This document shows, in pieces, positions 47,672 through 59,865 of a DNA stretch of 64,000 nt; position 1 is the stretch's first letter, and each line of letters begins with the position of its first letter. The stretch is taken from NCBI RefSeq assembly GCF_004011835.1, contig NZ_RKLN01000002.1:353469-417468 (forward strand), given 5' to 3'. The DNA is from Rhodococcus spongiicola (GTDB taxonomy: Bacteria > Actinomycetota > Actinomycetes > Mycobacteriales > Mycobacteriaceae). The notes under the pieces are model-generated. The model worked only from the letters and a program-made list of their open reading frames with translations. It was not told the DNA's origin and searched no databases. A program made the position numbers and the translations under genes.

Positions 47672-48796
47672 ATGCGAGTTCTGGCAGCGATGAGCGGCGG
47701 AGTGGATTCCGCGGTTGCGGCGGCGCGGGCAGTGGCCGCCGGCCACGATGTGGTGGGCGTGCATCTCGCGCTCTCTTCGGCTCCGGGAACCCTGCGTACG
47801 GGCTCGCGTGGATGCTGCTCCAAGGAGGACGCCGGTGACGCGAAGCGAGCCGCCGACGTACTCGGAATCCCATTCTATGTATGGGATTTCGCAGAGCGCT
47901 TCAAGGAAGACGTGATCGACGACTTCGTCGAGTCGTATGCCGCGGGTGACACCCCGAACCCGTGCCTGCGGTGCAACGAGAAGATCAAGTTCTCGGCTCT
48001 GGCCGATCGGGCGATGGCTCTAGGCTTCGACGCCGTCGCGACGGGGCACTACGCCCGGCTCGAGGACGGCGTGCTGCGCCGTGCAGTCGACGCCGACAAG
48101 GACCAGTCGTACGTTCTCGCGGTGTTGACCGCCGAGCAGCTTTCTCGCGCACTGTTCCCGGTGGGCGATACCCCGAAGGAGCAGATCCGGGCGGAAGCTG
48201 CCGAGCGTGGTCTCGCGGTGGCGAACAAGCCAGACAGCCACGACATCTGCTTCATCCCCTCCGGTGACACACGCGCGTTCCTGGGCGCGAAGATCGGGAT
48301 CCGGCCCGGCGCAGTGGTCGACGCCGACACCGGTGAGGAACTCGCGAGGCACGACGGTGTGCACGGCTTCACGATCGGCCAGCGGAAGGGGCTCGGCGTC
48401 CAGGGTCCCGCGGCCGATGGCAAGCCGCGGTACGTGACTGCGATCGAACCCGAGACCGGTACGGTGCGGGTGGGGTCGGCTGCCCGACTCGACGTGTGGA
48501 CCATCACCGCTGATCGTGCGGTCTGGACGTCAGGGCATGCTCCTGAGGGCCCGGTCGAGTGCGTCGTGCAGGTGCGCGCGCACGGCGGAACTGCGCGCGC
48601 CGTAGTGGAGGTGGCGGGGGGCACACCGGGCGGCCCGAAGAGTGACGACGGCGGCATCGTCGTCCAGCTGTCGGAGCCGCTGACCGGCGTCGCACGGGGG
48701 CAGGCCGTCGTGCTGTACCGCCCGGACCAGGCCGGCGACGTCGTCATCGGCAGCGGCACCATCTCGGGCACGGGCTCGCCGTCGGACCGGCCGTGA
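47672..48796 (+). CDS. mnmA: tRNA-specific 2-thiouridylase MnmA
   Basis: A 374-residue enzyme that thiolates U34 of tRNA Lys, Glu and Gln. The PP-loop is [12 protein letters not shown]. The catalytic cysteines are in [14 protein letters not shown] and [12 protein letters not shown], about 100 residues apart as expected. A C-terminal beta-barrel ([13 protein letters not shown] onward) binds tRNA. GGAGGGAATCG precedes the ATG. The stop overlaps the next gene by 4 nt (GTGA). Confidence 0.95.
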   Translation: MRVLAAMSGGVDSAVAAARAVAAGHDVVGVHLALSSAPGTLRTGSRGCCSKEDAGDAKRAADVLGIPFYVWDFAERFKEDVIDDFVESYAAGDTPNPCLRCNEKIKFSALADRAMALGFDAVATGHYARLEDGVLRRAVDADKDQSYVLAVLTAEQLSRALFPVGDTPKEQIRAEAAERGLAVANKPDSHDICFIPSGDTRAFLGAKIGIRPGAVVDADTGEELARHDGVHGFTIGQRKGLGVQGPAADGKPRYVTAIEPETGTVRVGSAARLDVWTITADRAVWTSGHAPEGPVECVVQVRAHGGTARAVVEVAGGTPGGPKSDDGGIVVQLSEPLTGVARGQAVVLYRPDQAGDVVIGSGTISGTGSPSDRP

Positions 48797-49824
48797 CGGA
48801 CGTGCGGATCCCCGTCGGCGTCGCGACGGGCGTCGGATCCTGGCCGGGTACAGATCCGCGCGAGGCCGCGGAGATCGCCATCGGCGAGCTGCCCGCGCTC
48901 CCGCACCTGGTGGAACTGCCGGCCCGTGGAATCGGCGCCGACATAATCGGCCGGGCCGCGGCGCTGGTGGTCGACATGCCTTTCGACGCCTCCACGACCG
49001 GGTACCGTCTAGCGCAGCGGATCGGCACGGTCACCCGCACGGCTCGCGACTTGTTGGCCCGCGACGTCGACGCGCTCGAGGAAGCGTGGGAGCTGGCAGG
49101 CAGACGCGGTACCGAGCAGCCGATCAAGGTGCAGACCGTCGGCCCGTTGACGCTGGCGTCGCAGGTCGAGTTGTCCGGGGGACACCGGGTGCTCACCGAC
49201 CGCGGCGCCCTGCGGGACCTCACGGAATCGCTCGCCGAGGGCGTCGCCGAGCACGCCGCCGAAGCCGCCCGCCGCCTCGGGTCGCCGATCGTCGTCCAGC
49301 TCGACGAACCCGCCCTGGACGCCGTCCTCGCCGGCACGCTTCCCGGGGTGTCGATCCTGCAGGCGCCGCGTGCGCTGCCGGAGCCGGAGGCACTCGCGCT
49401 GTTGCAGTCGACGATCGAGCGCATCGGAGCCCCCGTCCTCGTGCACTGCTGCGCGGCCGACGTCCCGTGGGGCATGCTGCGTCGCAGCGGTGCGGCGATG
49501 GTCGGGTTCGACGTGTCGACGCTGCGAACCGCGGATCTCGACGGTGTCGGCGAACTGCTCGACGGGGGCGTCGATCTGGCCTTGGGTCTCGTGCCCGCGA
49601 CCGCGCCGGGGCACACGCCGAGTTGGCGGGAGCTGGCGGAGCCGGCGACACGACTGCTGGATCGGCTGGGATTCGCGCGCACGCTGCTGTCCTCGCGGGT
49701 GGTCGTGACGCCGAGCTGTGGGCTGGCCGGGGCGAGCCCCGAGTGGGCTCGCTCGGCCTTGCGTGCGGCCGGCGAGGTGACCCGTGCTTTCGCCGACGGG
49801 GCCGACCCGTCCGGGATGCCGTGA
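48793..49824 (+). CDS. MetE C-terminal-like (UROD/MetE superfamily) protein
   Basis: A 343-residue TIM-barrel protein resembling the catalytic half of cobalamin-independent methionine synthase. [24 protein letters not shown] and [14 protein letters not shown] match the barrel, LVHCCA carries a zinc-type His-x-Cys, and [10 protein letters not shown] the final Cys. Zinc ligands are thus partly kept. The N-terminal MetE domain is absent, so it may be a core methionine synthase or act on another thiol. Equivalent to Rv3015c. GTG start overlapping mnmA. Confidence 0.75.
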   Translation: MTDVRIPVGVATGVGSWPGTDPREAAEIAIGELPALPHLVELPARGIGADIIGRAAALVVDMPFDASTTGYRLAQRIGTVTRTARDLLARDVDALEEAWELAGRRGTEQPIKVQTVGPLTLASQVELSGGHRVLTDRGALRDLTESLAEGVAEHAAEAARRLGSPIVVQLDEPALDAVLAGTLPGVSILQAPRALPEPEALALLQSTIERIGAPVLVHCCAADVPWGMLRRSGAAMVGFDVSTLRTADLDGVGELLDGGVDLALGLVPATAPGHTPSWRELAEPATRLLDRLGFARTLLSSRVVVTPSCGLAGASPEWARSALRAAGEVTRAFADGADPSGMP

Positions 49825-49922
49825 ACGGAGCTCGAGGCACTCTCGCGGGTCGTGGCGGGGCCGCGAGCTCGAGTTCGGCGAGCCTGTCCGCGTCCGCGGA
49901 ACATGTCGCTCGGCTGCGATAA

Positions 49923-52070
<2,148 letters not shown>

Positions 52071-52399
52071 CCTCCCGGGGAGAACGACAGTGCGACAGCA
52101 GCATTCACCGAGCCAGGCAGCGCCTTCCACGTGATTAACGCCACGTCTACGACATCGCGTCGTTGGGCGTGCGGTTCAGTCGGTCGGAATCGGGTACTTG
52201 CCGCGAATGGCTTCTCGTCCGAGTTGGTGGCCCGTCGATGCTGGTCGGAATCGGTACTGGCGCGTTCCGCTCTGCATGGCCGCCGCCACCCTGCGGGCGT
52301 GGTGGTCCGGTGCCGGCCTAGCTCGAATTGTGACGTGAGTCTCAGTGCAAGGTCCCGATCGAGTTTCGGGCAAACCAGCCTAGCTGACATCATGGCGCC
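52071..52399. other. Gene-free stretch after ligA with a spaced direct repeat
   Basis: No gene is supported in these 329 bp. GGTCGGAATCGGGTACTTG (52182-52200) recurs with small changes at 52243-52260, 61 bp later. The start of the next gene is at 52400. No clear terminator hairpin was found for ligA. Confidence 0.45.
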
Positions 52400-52888
52400 A
52401 TGATCGATATCCGAGCCGTCACACCTGCCGACTACGAGACCGTCGGCAAGCTCACTGCCGAGGTCTACATCGGTGAAGGCTTCGTATCGGGGACCGACAC
52501 CTATTCCGACCTCCTGCGCGACACTGCGACCCGCGCCGAAAAGGCGGAGGTCGTGGTGGCCGAGTACAACGGTCAGATCGTGGGGTCGGTGACCATTGCC
52601 ACACCCGAATCGCCTTTCGCCGATGTCGCCGAAAAGGGTGAGCTCGAGTTCCGGATGCTCGCCGTGGCGAAGTCGGCCCGCGGGAAGGGCGTCGGCTCCG
52701 CTCTCGTGCAGTACGTACTCGACGTCGCCTACGACCGCGGCGACCACGCCGTGATCATCTCGACCATGCCGGACATGGTCGACGCCCGTCGCATCTACGA
52801 CCGCAACGGTTTCGTGCCCGCGCCGGAAAGAAACTGGGAACCGGTGCCAGGTATCGAACTCACCGCGCTGGTTCGCGAACTCGTCTGA
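52400..52888 (+). CDS. GNAT-family N-acetyltransferase
   Basis: A 162-residue acetyltransferase. MLAVAKSARGKGVGSALVQYVLDVA holds the acetyl-CoA pyrophosphate loop (R-G-K-G-V-G), and DARRIYDRNGFVPAPERNW is the C-terminal strand-helix. It acetylates a small amine or a protein N-terminus. The substrate is unknown. Convergent with the ACT-domain gene, 6 nt apart. Confidence 0.88.
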   Translation: MIDIRAVTPADYETVGKLTAEVYIGEGFVSGTDTYSDLLRDTATRAEKAEVVVAEYNGQIVGSVTIATPESPFADVAEKGELEFRMLAVAKSARGKGVGSALVQYVLDVAYDRGDHAVIISTMPDMVDARRIYDRNGFVPAPERNWEPVPGIELTALVRELV

Positions 52889-52894
52889 CCTCGG

Positions 52895-53545
52895 TCACCC
52901 GAGGACGGTCGCGACGATGCCGGTGAGGTAGCCGAGCCGCGCGACCTCCGAGGGGCGGAACTCGGGTCCGCCAGGGCGCCCCAACAACAGCGCCCGGCCG
53001 GTGTTGCCGAGCGGTGCAGCCGCGAGGGCGGTGTCCATATCGCGCCACGACTTCGGCACCCAGTCCTCGTCGCCGTGGAGGACGGCGGCCCGCTTCAACG
53101 GCATCCACGGTGCATCGCCGGCGTGGGTCTCCGGTGCTCCCGGGCTTCCGGCCACGCGGTACGCGCCGTGCGGGCCCATGTCCATGACCGTGCACCACCC
53201 GACCCGCAGAACCCTCGGCGCGTTGTCGACGAGGACCTGGAGGCGATCCGAGTGCGCGGTTGCGACGTGGTCGATGAGTTCGAGCTCTCGGTGCGTGTCC
53301 AGGATCCCCGAGTACGGGCGGATCGAGTCGACGTGAACCTCGGGCAGCTTCTCCGCCGCCGTGATGAGCGTGTCCGGCAGCGAGCCGGACTCGACGTCGA
53401 CGACGAGATCGTCGACGGCGTACCCCGAGCCACGCTCGACGACGTCCAGCGAGAGGATGTCGGCCCCGACAGAACCGAGAGCGACGGCGAGCGCGCCGAG
53501 GCTACCGGGCCGATCGGGAAGCTGGACGCGGAGCAGGTAGGACAC
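52895..53545 (-). CDS. ACT-domain protein
   Basis: 216 residues from the GTG at 53545. Residues 1-75 are an ACT domain (LLRVQLPDRPGSLGALAVALGSVGADILSLDVVER), the ligand-binding module of amino-acid regulated proteins. Residues about 100-215 resemble a GAF-like or sensor fold (LQVLVDNAPRVLRVGWCTVMD) with no catalytic motif. It is probably a sensor of an amino acid or similar ligand. It corresponds to Rv3013. The frame is open to 53836, but this would run through a 16-bp repeat region and the gatC promoter. Confidence 0.82.
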   Translation of the reverse strand: MSYLLRVQLPDRPGSLGALAVALGSVGADILSLDVVERGSGYAVDDLVVDVESGSLPDTLITAAEKLPEVHVDSIRPYSGILDTHRELELIDHVATAHSDRLQVLVDNAPRVLRVGWCTVMDMGPHGAYRVAGSPGAPETHAGDAPWMPLKRAAVLHGDEDWVPKSWRDMDTALAAAPLGNTGRALLLGRPGGPEFRPSEVARLGYLTGIVATVLG

Positions 53546-53572
53546 GAGAGGCTTTTCCGTTCTGTCGAAGTC

Positions 53573-53634
53573 GAGCTCTGGCACTCGAGAGCTCTGGCAC
53601 CCGAGAGCCCTGACACCCGAGGGCTCCGATACCT
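53573..53634. repeat. Degenerate 16-bp tandem repeats upstream of the ACT-domain gene
   Basis: Units at 53573-53586 (short), 53587-53602, 53603-53618 and 53619-53634 follow GAGAGCYCTGRCACCC with increasing divergence. They lie 28 bp upstream of the ACT-gene GTG, in its leader or promoter, and 150 bp from gatC on the other side. Confidence 0.75.
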
Positions 53635-53780
53635 GAGAAGGGACACCGCTCGGGTCCCTGCCGTCTTCCATCCTTCCATTCCGTATCAGTGCCTGCTGGG
53701 GTGACGGGCTGCACGATCGATCTCGGCACGCTCTAGGCTGGTCGGGAACGTTCACTTCGACCTGAAAGGGGTCATCGAAG

Positions 53781-54080
53781 GTGCCTGCCATCTCCCGTGA
53801 CGAGGTCGCCCACCTCGCCCGGCTGTCCCGGCTCACTCTGACGGAGGCAGAACTCGACGAGTTCGCCGGTCAGCTGGATTCGATTCTCAGCCACGTGAAG
53901 GCGGTCTCGGAGGTCGCGGCAGATGATGTCCCGCCCACCGCGAACCCCAACCCGGTCTCGAACGTGACCCGGCCGGACGTCATCGTGCCGGGCCTCACGC
54001 CGGAGCAGGCACTGTCGGGTGCCCCGGCCGTCGAAGAAGATCGGTTCTCCGTTCCGCAGATCTTGGGAGAGGGCGAATGA
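53781..54080 (+). CDS. gatC: Aspartyl/glutamyl-tRNA amidotransferase subunit C
   Basis: A 99-residue belt subunit of the GatCAB complex, which converts Glu-tRNA(Gln) or Asp-tRNA(Asn) to the amide form. [28 protein letters not shown] is the GatC signature, and the tail (LRPD-type [11 protein letters not shown]) wraps GatA. GAAAGGGG precedes the GTG start. It overlaps gatA by 4 nt. gatB is not in this window. Confidence 0.94.
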   Translation: MPAISRDEVAHLARLSRLTLTEAELDEFAGQLDSILSHVKAVSEVAADDVPPTANPNPVSNVTRPDVIVPGLTPEQALSGAPAVEEDRFSVPQILGEGE

Positions 54081-55561
54081 GCACCGATCTGACCCGCCTC
54101 GACGCGTCGGAGCTCGCGTCGAAGATTCACTCCCGCGAGGTCTCCTCGGTCGAGGCCACGCAGGCGCACATCGACCGGATCGGACAGGTCGATGGCGAAC
54201 TGAACGCGTTCTTGCACGTCGCGGGCGAGCAGGCTCTGGTCGCCGCAAAGGAGGCCGACTCGGCGATTGCAGCCGGGGACAAGCCCGTCTCTGCGCTCGC
54301 CGGCGTGCCGATCGCCCTCAAGGACATATTCGCGACCACGGACATGCCGACGACCTGTGCCTCGAAGATCCTCGAGGACTGGGTGTCGCCGTACGACGCG
54401 ACGCTCACGACCAAGCTGCGTGAGGCCGGCATCCCGATCCTCGGCAAGACCAACATGGACGAGTTCGCGATGGGTTCGTCCACCGAGAACTCCGCGTACG
54501 GCCCCACCCGGAACCCGTGGGACACCACGCGCATCCCGGGCGGCTCGGGTGGTGGCTCCGCGGCTGCCCTCGCGTCGTACCAAGCGCCGCTGGCGATCGG
54601 CACCGACACCGGTGGTTCGATCCGCCAGCCCGCCGCCGTGACCGCGACCGTCGGCACCAAGCCGACCTATGGGACCGTGTCGCGTTTCGGTCTGGTCGCG
54701 TGCGCGTCGTCGCTCGACCAGGGCGGCCCGTGTGGGCGCACCGTCCTGGACACCGCGCTGCTGCACGAGGTGATCGCCGGATACGACCCGCGTGACTCCA
54801 CGTCGGTGGACGAGCCGGTCCGGCCGGTCGTCGAGGCGGCCCGCCAGGGTGCTTCGGGTGACCTGAAGGGTGTGCGCGTCGGTGTTGTCAAAGAGTTGCG
54901 ATCGGACAGCTACCAGCCAGGCGTCATTGCGTCGTTCGACGCTGCCGTCGAACAGTTGACGGCGCTCGGCGCTGAAGTGGTCGAGGTTTCCTGCCCCAAC
55001 TTCGAGTACGCCCTCGCGTCCTACTACCTGATCCTGCCGAGCGAGGTGTCCTCGAACCTGGCACGTTTCGACGCCATGCGCTACGGCCTGCGAGTCGACG
55101 ACGGCGACATGAGTGCCGAGCAGGTCATGGCTGCGACCCGCGCCGCCGGCTTCGGCAAGGAAGTCAAGCGACGCATCATGATCGGCACCTACGCGCTGTC
55201 GGCGGGCTACTACGACGCCTACTACGGCTCCGCGCTCAAGGTTCGGACCCTGATCGCGCGTGACTTCGATGCGGCCTACGAGAAGGCCGATGTCCTGGTC
55301 TCTCCGACCAGTCCGTTCACTCCGTGGAAGCTGGGCGAGAAGGTCGACGACCCGCTGGCGATGTACCTGTCCGACCTGTGCACGCTGCCGACCAACCTGG
55401 CCGGTCACTGCGCGATGTCGGTCCCGTCGGGCGTCTCCGTCGACGACGGTCTGCCGGTCGGCCTGCAGATTATGGCCCCAGCCCTGGCAGATGAGCGTCT
55501 GTACCGCGTGGGTGCCGCCTACGAGGCGGCACGTGGCCCGATCGCCTCGCCGGTGAGCTGA
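54077..55561 (+). CDS. gatA: Aspartyl/glutamyl-tRNA amidotransferase subunit A
   Basis: A 494-residue amidase-signature enzyme that releases ammonia from glutamine. The catalytic Ser-cisSer-Lys triad is visible in [13 protein letters not shown] (Lys), [12 protein letters not shown] and [22 protein letters not shown] (Ser residues). DPRDSTSVD and [24 protein letters not shown] are typical. ATG overlaps the gatC stop. A strong terminator follows. Confidence 0.96.
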   Translation: MSTDLTRLDASELASKIHSREVSSVEATQAHIDRIGQVDGELNAFLHVAGEQALVAAKEADSAIAAGDKPVSALAGVPIALKDIFATTDMPTTCASKILEDWVSPYDATLTTKLREAGIPILGKTNMDEFAMGSSTENSAYGPTRNPWDTTRIPGGSGGGSAAALASYQAPLAIGTDTGGSIRQPAAVTATVGTKPTYGTVSRFGLVACASSLDQGGPCGRTVLDTALLHEVIAGYDPRDSTSVDEPVRPVVEAARQGASGDLKGVRVGVVKELRSDSYQPGVIASFDAAVEQLTALGAEVVEVSCPNFEYALASYYLILPSEVSSNLARFDAMRYGLRVDDGDMSAEQVMAATRAAGFGKEVKRRIMIGTYALSAGYYDAYYGSALKVRTLIARDFDAAYEKADVLVSPTSPFTPWKLGEKVDDPLAMYLSDLCTLPTNLAGHCAMSVPSGVSVDDGLPVGLQIMAPALADERLYRVGAAYEAARGPIASPVS

Positions 55562-55588
55562 CGGGCCGAGCTACCAAGCGAGTCAGCC

Positions 55589-55627
55589 GGACGGCCCGGA
55601 TCCGCAATGTGCGGATCCGGGCCGTCC
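55589..55627 (+). terminator. Terminator after gatA
   Basis: GGACGGCCCGGATCCGCA (55589-55606) pairs perfectly with TGCGGATCCGGGCCGTCC (55610-55627): 18 bp with a 3-nt loop, 28 nt after the gatA stop. It marks the edge between conserved genes and the accessory region that follows. Confidence 0.85.
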
Positions 55628-55724
55628 TCTGTCCGATCGGACTAGGCTTCGTTTCACGGGGGCAGCTACAACCGGGGCAGTTGTCCCAGGACATCGGACC
55701 AGGTGGCGCGCGAGGAGGCCCGTA

Positions 55725-57239
55725 GTGAGGCAGCCGTCGATCACCATCATCGGCGCCGGGTTCGGCGGGATCACGATGGCGCTCGAGTTGCGTCGGGCCG
55801 GATTCACCGACATCACGATTCTCGAGCAGGGTGACGACGTCGGCGGCGTATGGCGGGACAACACGTACCCCGGTGCGGCGTGTGACGTGCCTTCCCCGTT
55901 GTATTCGATCTCGACGAATCCCAATCCGGACTGGTCGCGCCGGTTCTCGGAGCAGCCCGACATCCTCGCGTACCTGCGTGACGTCGCCGGTAGGCATGAT
56001 CTGCTACGGCTCGTCCGGTTCGGGGTCACGGTCACCACAGCGGAGTTCGACGAACGCACCAACCGATGGACGGTGCGCACGGCCCACGACGAAGTGATCG
56101 AGTCGGACGTCCTCGTGACCGCGGTGGGGCAGCTGTCCCGGCCGTCGCTGCCGAGTATTCCGGGGCGGGAGACCTTCGCCGGATCGGCCTTCCACTCCGC
56201 CGAATGGAACCACGACGTGGACCTCTCGGGCGAGCGGGTCGCGGTGATCGGAACCGGGGCCAGCGCGATCCAGTTCGTGCCGGAGATCGCCCCGGAGGCG
56301 GGCCGTCTGACGCTCTTCCAGCGGTCCGCGCCGTGGATCCTGCCCAAACCCGACCGCGTCTACAGCGACTGGCACCACCGGGTGTTCCGATCGGTGCCGG
56401 CGACGCTGCGGGGCGAACGGTTCCTCGTCTGGGCGATCTTCGAGATCCTCACGGTCGCTCTCGTCGACACCAGGTGGCGGGGCGCCTTGGCCGGGGTTCT
56501 CGCCCGGAAACACCTCGAACGGCAGGTGTCGGATCCGACGCTGCGAGCTGCGCTCACTCCTGACTACGAACCCGGCTGCAAGCGAATGCTGCTGTCCGAC
56601 GAGTACTACCCGACACTCACCCGCAGCAACGTCGATCTCGTCATCGACTCCATCGAGCGGATCGAGTCGGACGGGGTCCGTACCGTCGACGGGACCCTGC
56701 ACCCGGCCGACGTCATCATCTACGGAACCGGTTTCGCGGCTACGGATTTCCTCGCCCCCATGACCGTACGGGGCCGGGGCGGGACACGTCTGGACGACGC
56801 GTGGTCCGACGGCGCCCACGCGTACCTCGGCATCACCACGGCCGGGTTCCCCAACCTGTTCATGCTGTACGGGCCCAACACGAACCTCGGCTCCGGGTCG
56901 ATCATCCACGTGCTCGAGTCGCAGGCCCGGCACATCGCCGGGCTCGTAAGGTGGCTCGCGGAGCGCCCCGGCTGCGCCATCGAGGTCGACGCCGATATCG
57001 AGCAGCGGTTCAACGATCGCATCCAACGCAAACTCGCCAACTCGGTGTGGAGTCTGTGCGGTAATTGGTACCGCAACGCATCGGGCAAGATCACCAACAA
57101 CTGGCCCGGCACGGTGACCGCCTACCGGCGTCGGACCAGGCGCCCGCGCAGGCGTGACTACCGGATCACCGCTCGTCCAACAGGCCCCGCAGATACGCCG
57201 CTTGCCCCAGGTGCTGCAGACAGTCACCGATCACGCTGA
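55725..57239 (+). CDS. Flavin-containing monooxygenase, Baeyer-Villiger type
   Basis: A 504-residue FAD/NADPH enzyme. IIGAGFGGITMALEL is the FAD Rossmann motif, GVWRDNTYPGAACDVPSPLYS is typical of BVMOs and related steroid or ketone monooxygenases, FAGSAFHSAEWNHDVD is the F-x-G-x3-H-x3-W fingerprint, and VAVIGTGASAIQFVPEI is the NADPH site. It inserts oxygen into a ketone or aldehyde. The substrate is unknown. The last 25 codons overlap the convergent DinB-like gene by 74 bp, and this tail is Arg/Pro-rich. Confidence 0.88.
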   Translation: MRQPSITIIGAGFGGITMALELRRAGFTDITILEQGDDVGGVWRDNTYPGAACDVPSPLYSISTNPNPDWSRRFSEQPDILAYLRDVAGRHDLLRLVRFGVTVTTAEFDERTNRWTVRTAHDEVIESDVLVTAVGQLSRPSLPSIPGRETFAGSAFHSAEWNHDVDLSGERVAVIGTGASAIQFVPEIAPEAGRLTLFQRSAPWILPKPDRVYSDWHHRVFRSVPATLRGERFLVWAIFEILTVALVDTRWRGALAGVLARKHLERQVSDPTLRAALTPDYEPGCKRMLLSDEYYPTLTRSNVDLVIDSIERIESDGVRTVDGTLHPADVIIYGTGFAATDFLAPMTVRGRGGTRLDDAWSDGAHAYLGITTAGFPNLFMLYGPNTNLGSGSIIHVLESQARHIAGLVRWLAERPGCAIEVDADIEQRFNDRIQRKLANSVWSLCGNWYRNASGKITNNWPGTVTAYRRRTRRPRRRDYRITARPTGPADTPLAPGAADSHRSR

Positions 57240-57693
57240 CCAGCCGCACCGAAACGGAAACCGGTGGATCCCACGAGCGATCGACGATCCGGTCGAGTTC
57301 CTCGTTGGTCAACTCGTCGATGTACTCGAGGGTCGCGAGGTGGACGTCGCCGTGATAGTCGGCGAGCAGTTGCGCGTCGGCATGTACCTCGCCGACCTGG
57401 GTGCTGTTGTGTCCGTAGCCGATATCGGTGGCGGGAAAGGAGAATCCGAACCGCTCCTGCCAGCCCCGCGACGTCCACGCCTGCTCCGCGTCGGCCGCGT
57501 CGCTCACGTGGTCGTCCTGAACCCGGGTGAGATGCCAGAGCAGCCAAGCGATCGAGTTGGCCTTCGGTCCGGCCCTATAATCGGACATCTCGGGAGTCAG
57601 ACCGTCGGTGGCCTCGACCACCAACTCCCGGATCCGTTCGAAGTTGTCCCGCAGGATTGCGCGTGCGGCTTCCGTGTCCGTGTTTGCGCTCAT
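57166..57693 (-). CDS. DinB/DUF664-family protein
   Basis: A 175-residue four-helix protein of the DinB/mycothiol-transferase-like superfamily. SIAWLLWHLTRVQDDHVSDAA and DCLQHLGQAAYLRGLLD supply His residues in the positions that bind a metal in this fold (H..H and H near the end). Some relatives are mycothiol- or bacillithiol-dependent transferases. This one's reaction cannot be told. Its 3' end runs 74 bp into the monooxygenase gene on the other strand. Confidence 0.8.
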   Translation of the reverse strand: MSANTDTEAARAILRDNFERIRELVVEATDGLTPEMSDYRAGPKANSIAWLLWHLTRVQDDHVSDAADAEQAWTSRGWQERFGFSFPATDIGYGHNSTQVGEVHADAQLLADYHGDVHLATLEYIDELTNEELDRIVDRSWDPPVSVSVRLVSVIGDCLQHLGQAAYLRGLLDER

Positions 57694-57736
57694 GTCTCCA
57701 CGGTAGGAGGACCTCGGCGAATGCGCAGCGGATCGC

Positions 57737-59083
57737 TCAGCAGTCTGACATGAGCAGGCCCTGGTCGGCGCCGTACCGATGCCCGTGCCCGGAGGGGGCG
57801 TCGAGGGAGAACACCAGGTCGACCGTCGTCTGCACGAAGCTCACAAACGGAACCCATTGCGGTACAGGCGCATCGACACGAGTTCGACTCAGGTCGGGCG
57901 GGCGCGTGAGCAGTGCACCCGACCACCACACCACGGGGTCGGAACTGTTGGCGAGCACCGTCGCGCCCCTGGTGTCGACCGCACCGGCTGGTGGACCGGC
58001 CCACAAGGCGCTGCACGTAGCCGTCCTGGCGGCGCTGTCGTCCGCGAAGATCGCGCTGCCGCCAACCGATCCCATACTCTGCCCGAAGACGTGAATGGCC
58101 GGCCGTGTGTCGGCGGGCATCGCTGCGACGTGGGCCGAGACCGCCGCGAACAGTGCCTGCGCGGACCGTTCCGCGTCCGAGCGACCGAACAGGAACGTGA
58201 CCCAGCTCGGCGCGTACGAGTACTGCTGGCCGACGATGGCGACGTCGCCATCGAACCTTTGCTCGATCCCGCGTGCAGCCTCGCCGTCGATCCATCCCGA
58301 ACCGGTCGGAATCGCCACCACGACGTGACCGCGGGTGAAGCCGCCCGCACGGTCGAGTTCGCGTACCGCTAGTGCAGCACGCGAGTCGTGGTCCGGCGCG
58401 GAGTCGAGTCCGACGTAGGTGCGAATGCTCCCGGAGGCATCGGCCACGAATCGGCGACCCTCGACACCCAAAGTCCTCCACGGAATCAGCGAATCGTGTT
58501 CGGCTGCAGAAAGACTGGCATCGACGGTTGTATTGATCGAACGGAAGTGTTGTGTCGCAGCCGAAGCCACCGCGGGAACCGCCACGAACCAGACGAAAGG
58601 GAGAGTGGCACTCAGCAGGGCGGTGCATCCCAGCGGCCCCAGGCGGCGGGCGACGGCGGCGACGACGCGAGCGACGCCGAACGCCGTCAGGCACACCGTG
58701 GTCGACCAGAATCCGACCTGTGCCCAATGCATCGGCCCGACGGGTGGTAGCGCCATCGCCGCGCGTAGCCCGTTCTGCCAATGGTCGGCGCTCGCCACCG
58801 ACCAGGTGACCGCCGCGAGCGACACGACCGCAGACACCAGGCGCGGCAAGGCCCCGGTGCTCGGGCCCTGCTGTAGCCGACCGAGCAGCGAGGACAGTCC
58901 CCAGAGCGCTGCGACCGCCAGCCCGGTCAGGACGCCCTGGACTACAGGTGAGCGGGGGAGCAGGGACGGTGCGAGCGACACGACGGTCCCGACGGAGATA
59001 GCCAGTGACGTGCGGACGCGGGGCAGTGCGTCGGTGATCGAGAGGCGATGTGCCGTGATTCGGCTGTTCGAGATCGCGCTCAT
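57737..59083 (-). CDS. Membrane alpha/beta-hydrolase (Abhydrolase_9 type)
   Basis: 448 residues from the ATG at 59083. The N-terminal 165 residues have about four transmembrane helices (SLAISVGTVVSLAPSLLPR, VVQGVLTGLAVAALWGLS and more). The C-terminal domain holds GHVVVAIPTGSGWIDGEA and the nucleophile elbow HVFGQSMGSVGG (G-x-S-x-G). The catalytic side should face outside. Related mycobacterial proteins (Rv1069c type) are thought to act on lipids. The start overlaps the stop of the phospholipase gene (ATGA), so the two are made together. Confidence 0.85.
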   Translation of the reverse strand: MSAISNSRITAHRLSITDALPRVRTSLAISVGTVVSLAPSLLPRSPVVQGVLTGLAVAALWGLSSLLGRLQQGPSTGALPRLVSAVVSLAAVTWSVASADHWQNGLRAAMALPPVGPMHWAQVGFWSTTVCLTAFGVARVVAAVARRLGPLGCTALLSATLPFVWFVAVPAVASAATQHFRSINTTVDASLSAAEHDSLIPWRTLGVEGRRFVADASGSIRTYVGLDSAPDHDSRAALAVRELDRAGGFTRGHVVVAIPTGSGWIDGEAARGIEQRFDGDVAIVGQQYSYAPSWVTFLFGRSDAERSAQALFAAVSAHVAAMPADTRPAIHVFGQSMGSVGGSAIFADDSAARTATCSALWAGPPAGAVDTRGATVLANSSDPVVWWSGALLTRPPDLSRTRVDAPVPQWVPFVSFVQTTVDLVFSLDAPSGHGHRYGADQGLLMSDC

Positions 59084-59697
59084 GCGGTCACCAGCCGCCG
59101 GATCCGCTGGACCGTGATCGCGGTGGCCAGTAGCCCCAGCACGCCGAGTGCGCCGGCAAGGCCGTAGCGGATCCATGGTTCGTCGATCGGCACGCCGTAT
59201 CCCTGCCGCCGCGAGTTCACTGAGACAGCGGTCGTCGCGATGTTCGCCAGCGCGAAACAGGACGCACGATCCCGTTCTCGGGTGTCGCATGCCGCATGCA
59301 TACGGCGATCGAGCTGGGCGTCGAGCGCGTTTCGGGCCCACGGACCGAGTTCGCCTCCAGTCAGATGCGCATAGCGGAGCAGGTCGTATCCGAGGTCGTG
59401 GGCCTTGCAGGCGGTGTCGAACTCGGCGGGCAGCGGCACGGGTGACGAACAAGCGCCGTGCGGGTTCACCATCACGCCGTCGACCTCCTTCGGCTGGTAG
59501 CCGAGTAGAGCGGTGAAATCCGCAGGTACGGCTGTCGAATCCGATGCCGAGGCCGGCGACGTCAGGTGCTGCACCGCGCGCGCCGCGGTGGAGCTTTCCC
59601 GCAACGGGGTGTCCGCGTCGGCCGGCGGGACCGCTAGCAGGACGGTCGCGATCGCGGCGCCGGTGAGAATGGCGGCGGCCCAGCTGTTCGTTCGCAT
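59080..59697 (-). CDS. Exported prokaryotic phospholipase A2-like protein with C-terminal membrane anchor
   Basis: 205 residues: signal peptide (WAAAILTGAAIATVLLAVPP, cleavage near ADA), a phospholipase A2 core and one C-terminal helix (YGLAGALGVLGLLATAITV) with a basic end. FDTACKAHDLGYDLLRYA contains the His-Asp catalytic pair, and GACSSP the calcium loop. Four cysteines fit the two disulfides of bacterial secreted PLA2. Most bacterial relatives lack the anchor, so this one is held on the outer face. It is coupled to the hydrolase gene that follows. Confidence 0.82.
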   Translation of the reverse strand: MRTNSWAAAILTGAAIATVLLAVPPADADTPLRESSTAARAVQHLTSPASASDSTAVPADFTALLGYQPKEVDGVMVNPHGACSSPVPLPAEFDTACKAHDLGYDLLRYAHLTGGELGPWARNALDAQLDRRMHAACDTRERDRASCFALANIATTAVSVNSRRQGYGVPIDEPWIRYGLAGALGVLGLLATAITVQRIRRLVTA

Positions 59698-59865
59698 GAC
59701 ATCGGACGCTAGAAACGGGCTGTACGCTGCGGCATCACTCCGAAGTGCCGAAACCGCACACCTCGACGGAGGTGTCCCCGACGTTTCTCTCGTACCGAGG
59801 TACCAGATCGATCTCGCTCCCGGGTATGACGCCCGAAGGCACGAGAGTTCCTAGAGTCGAAACCT

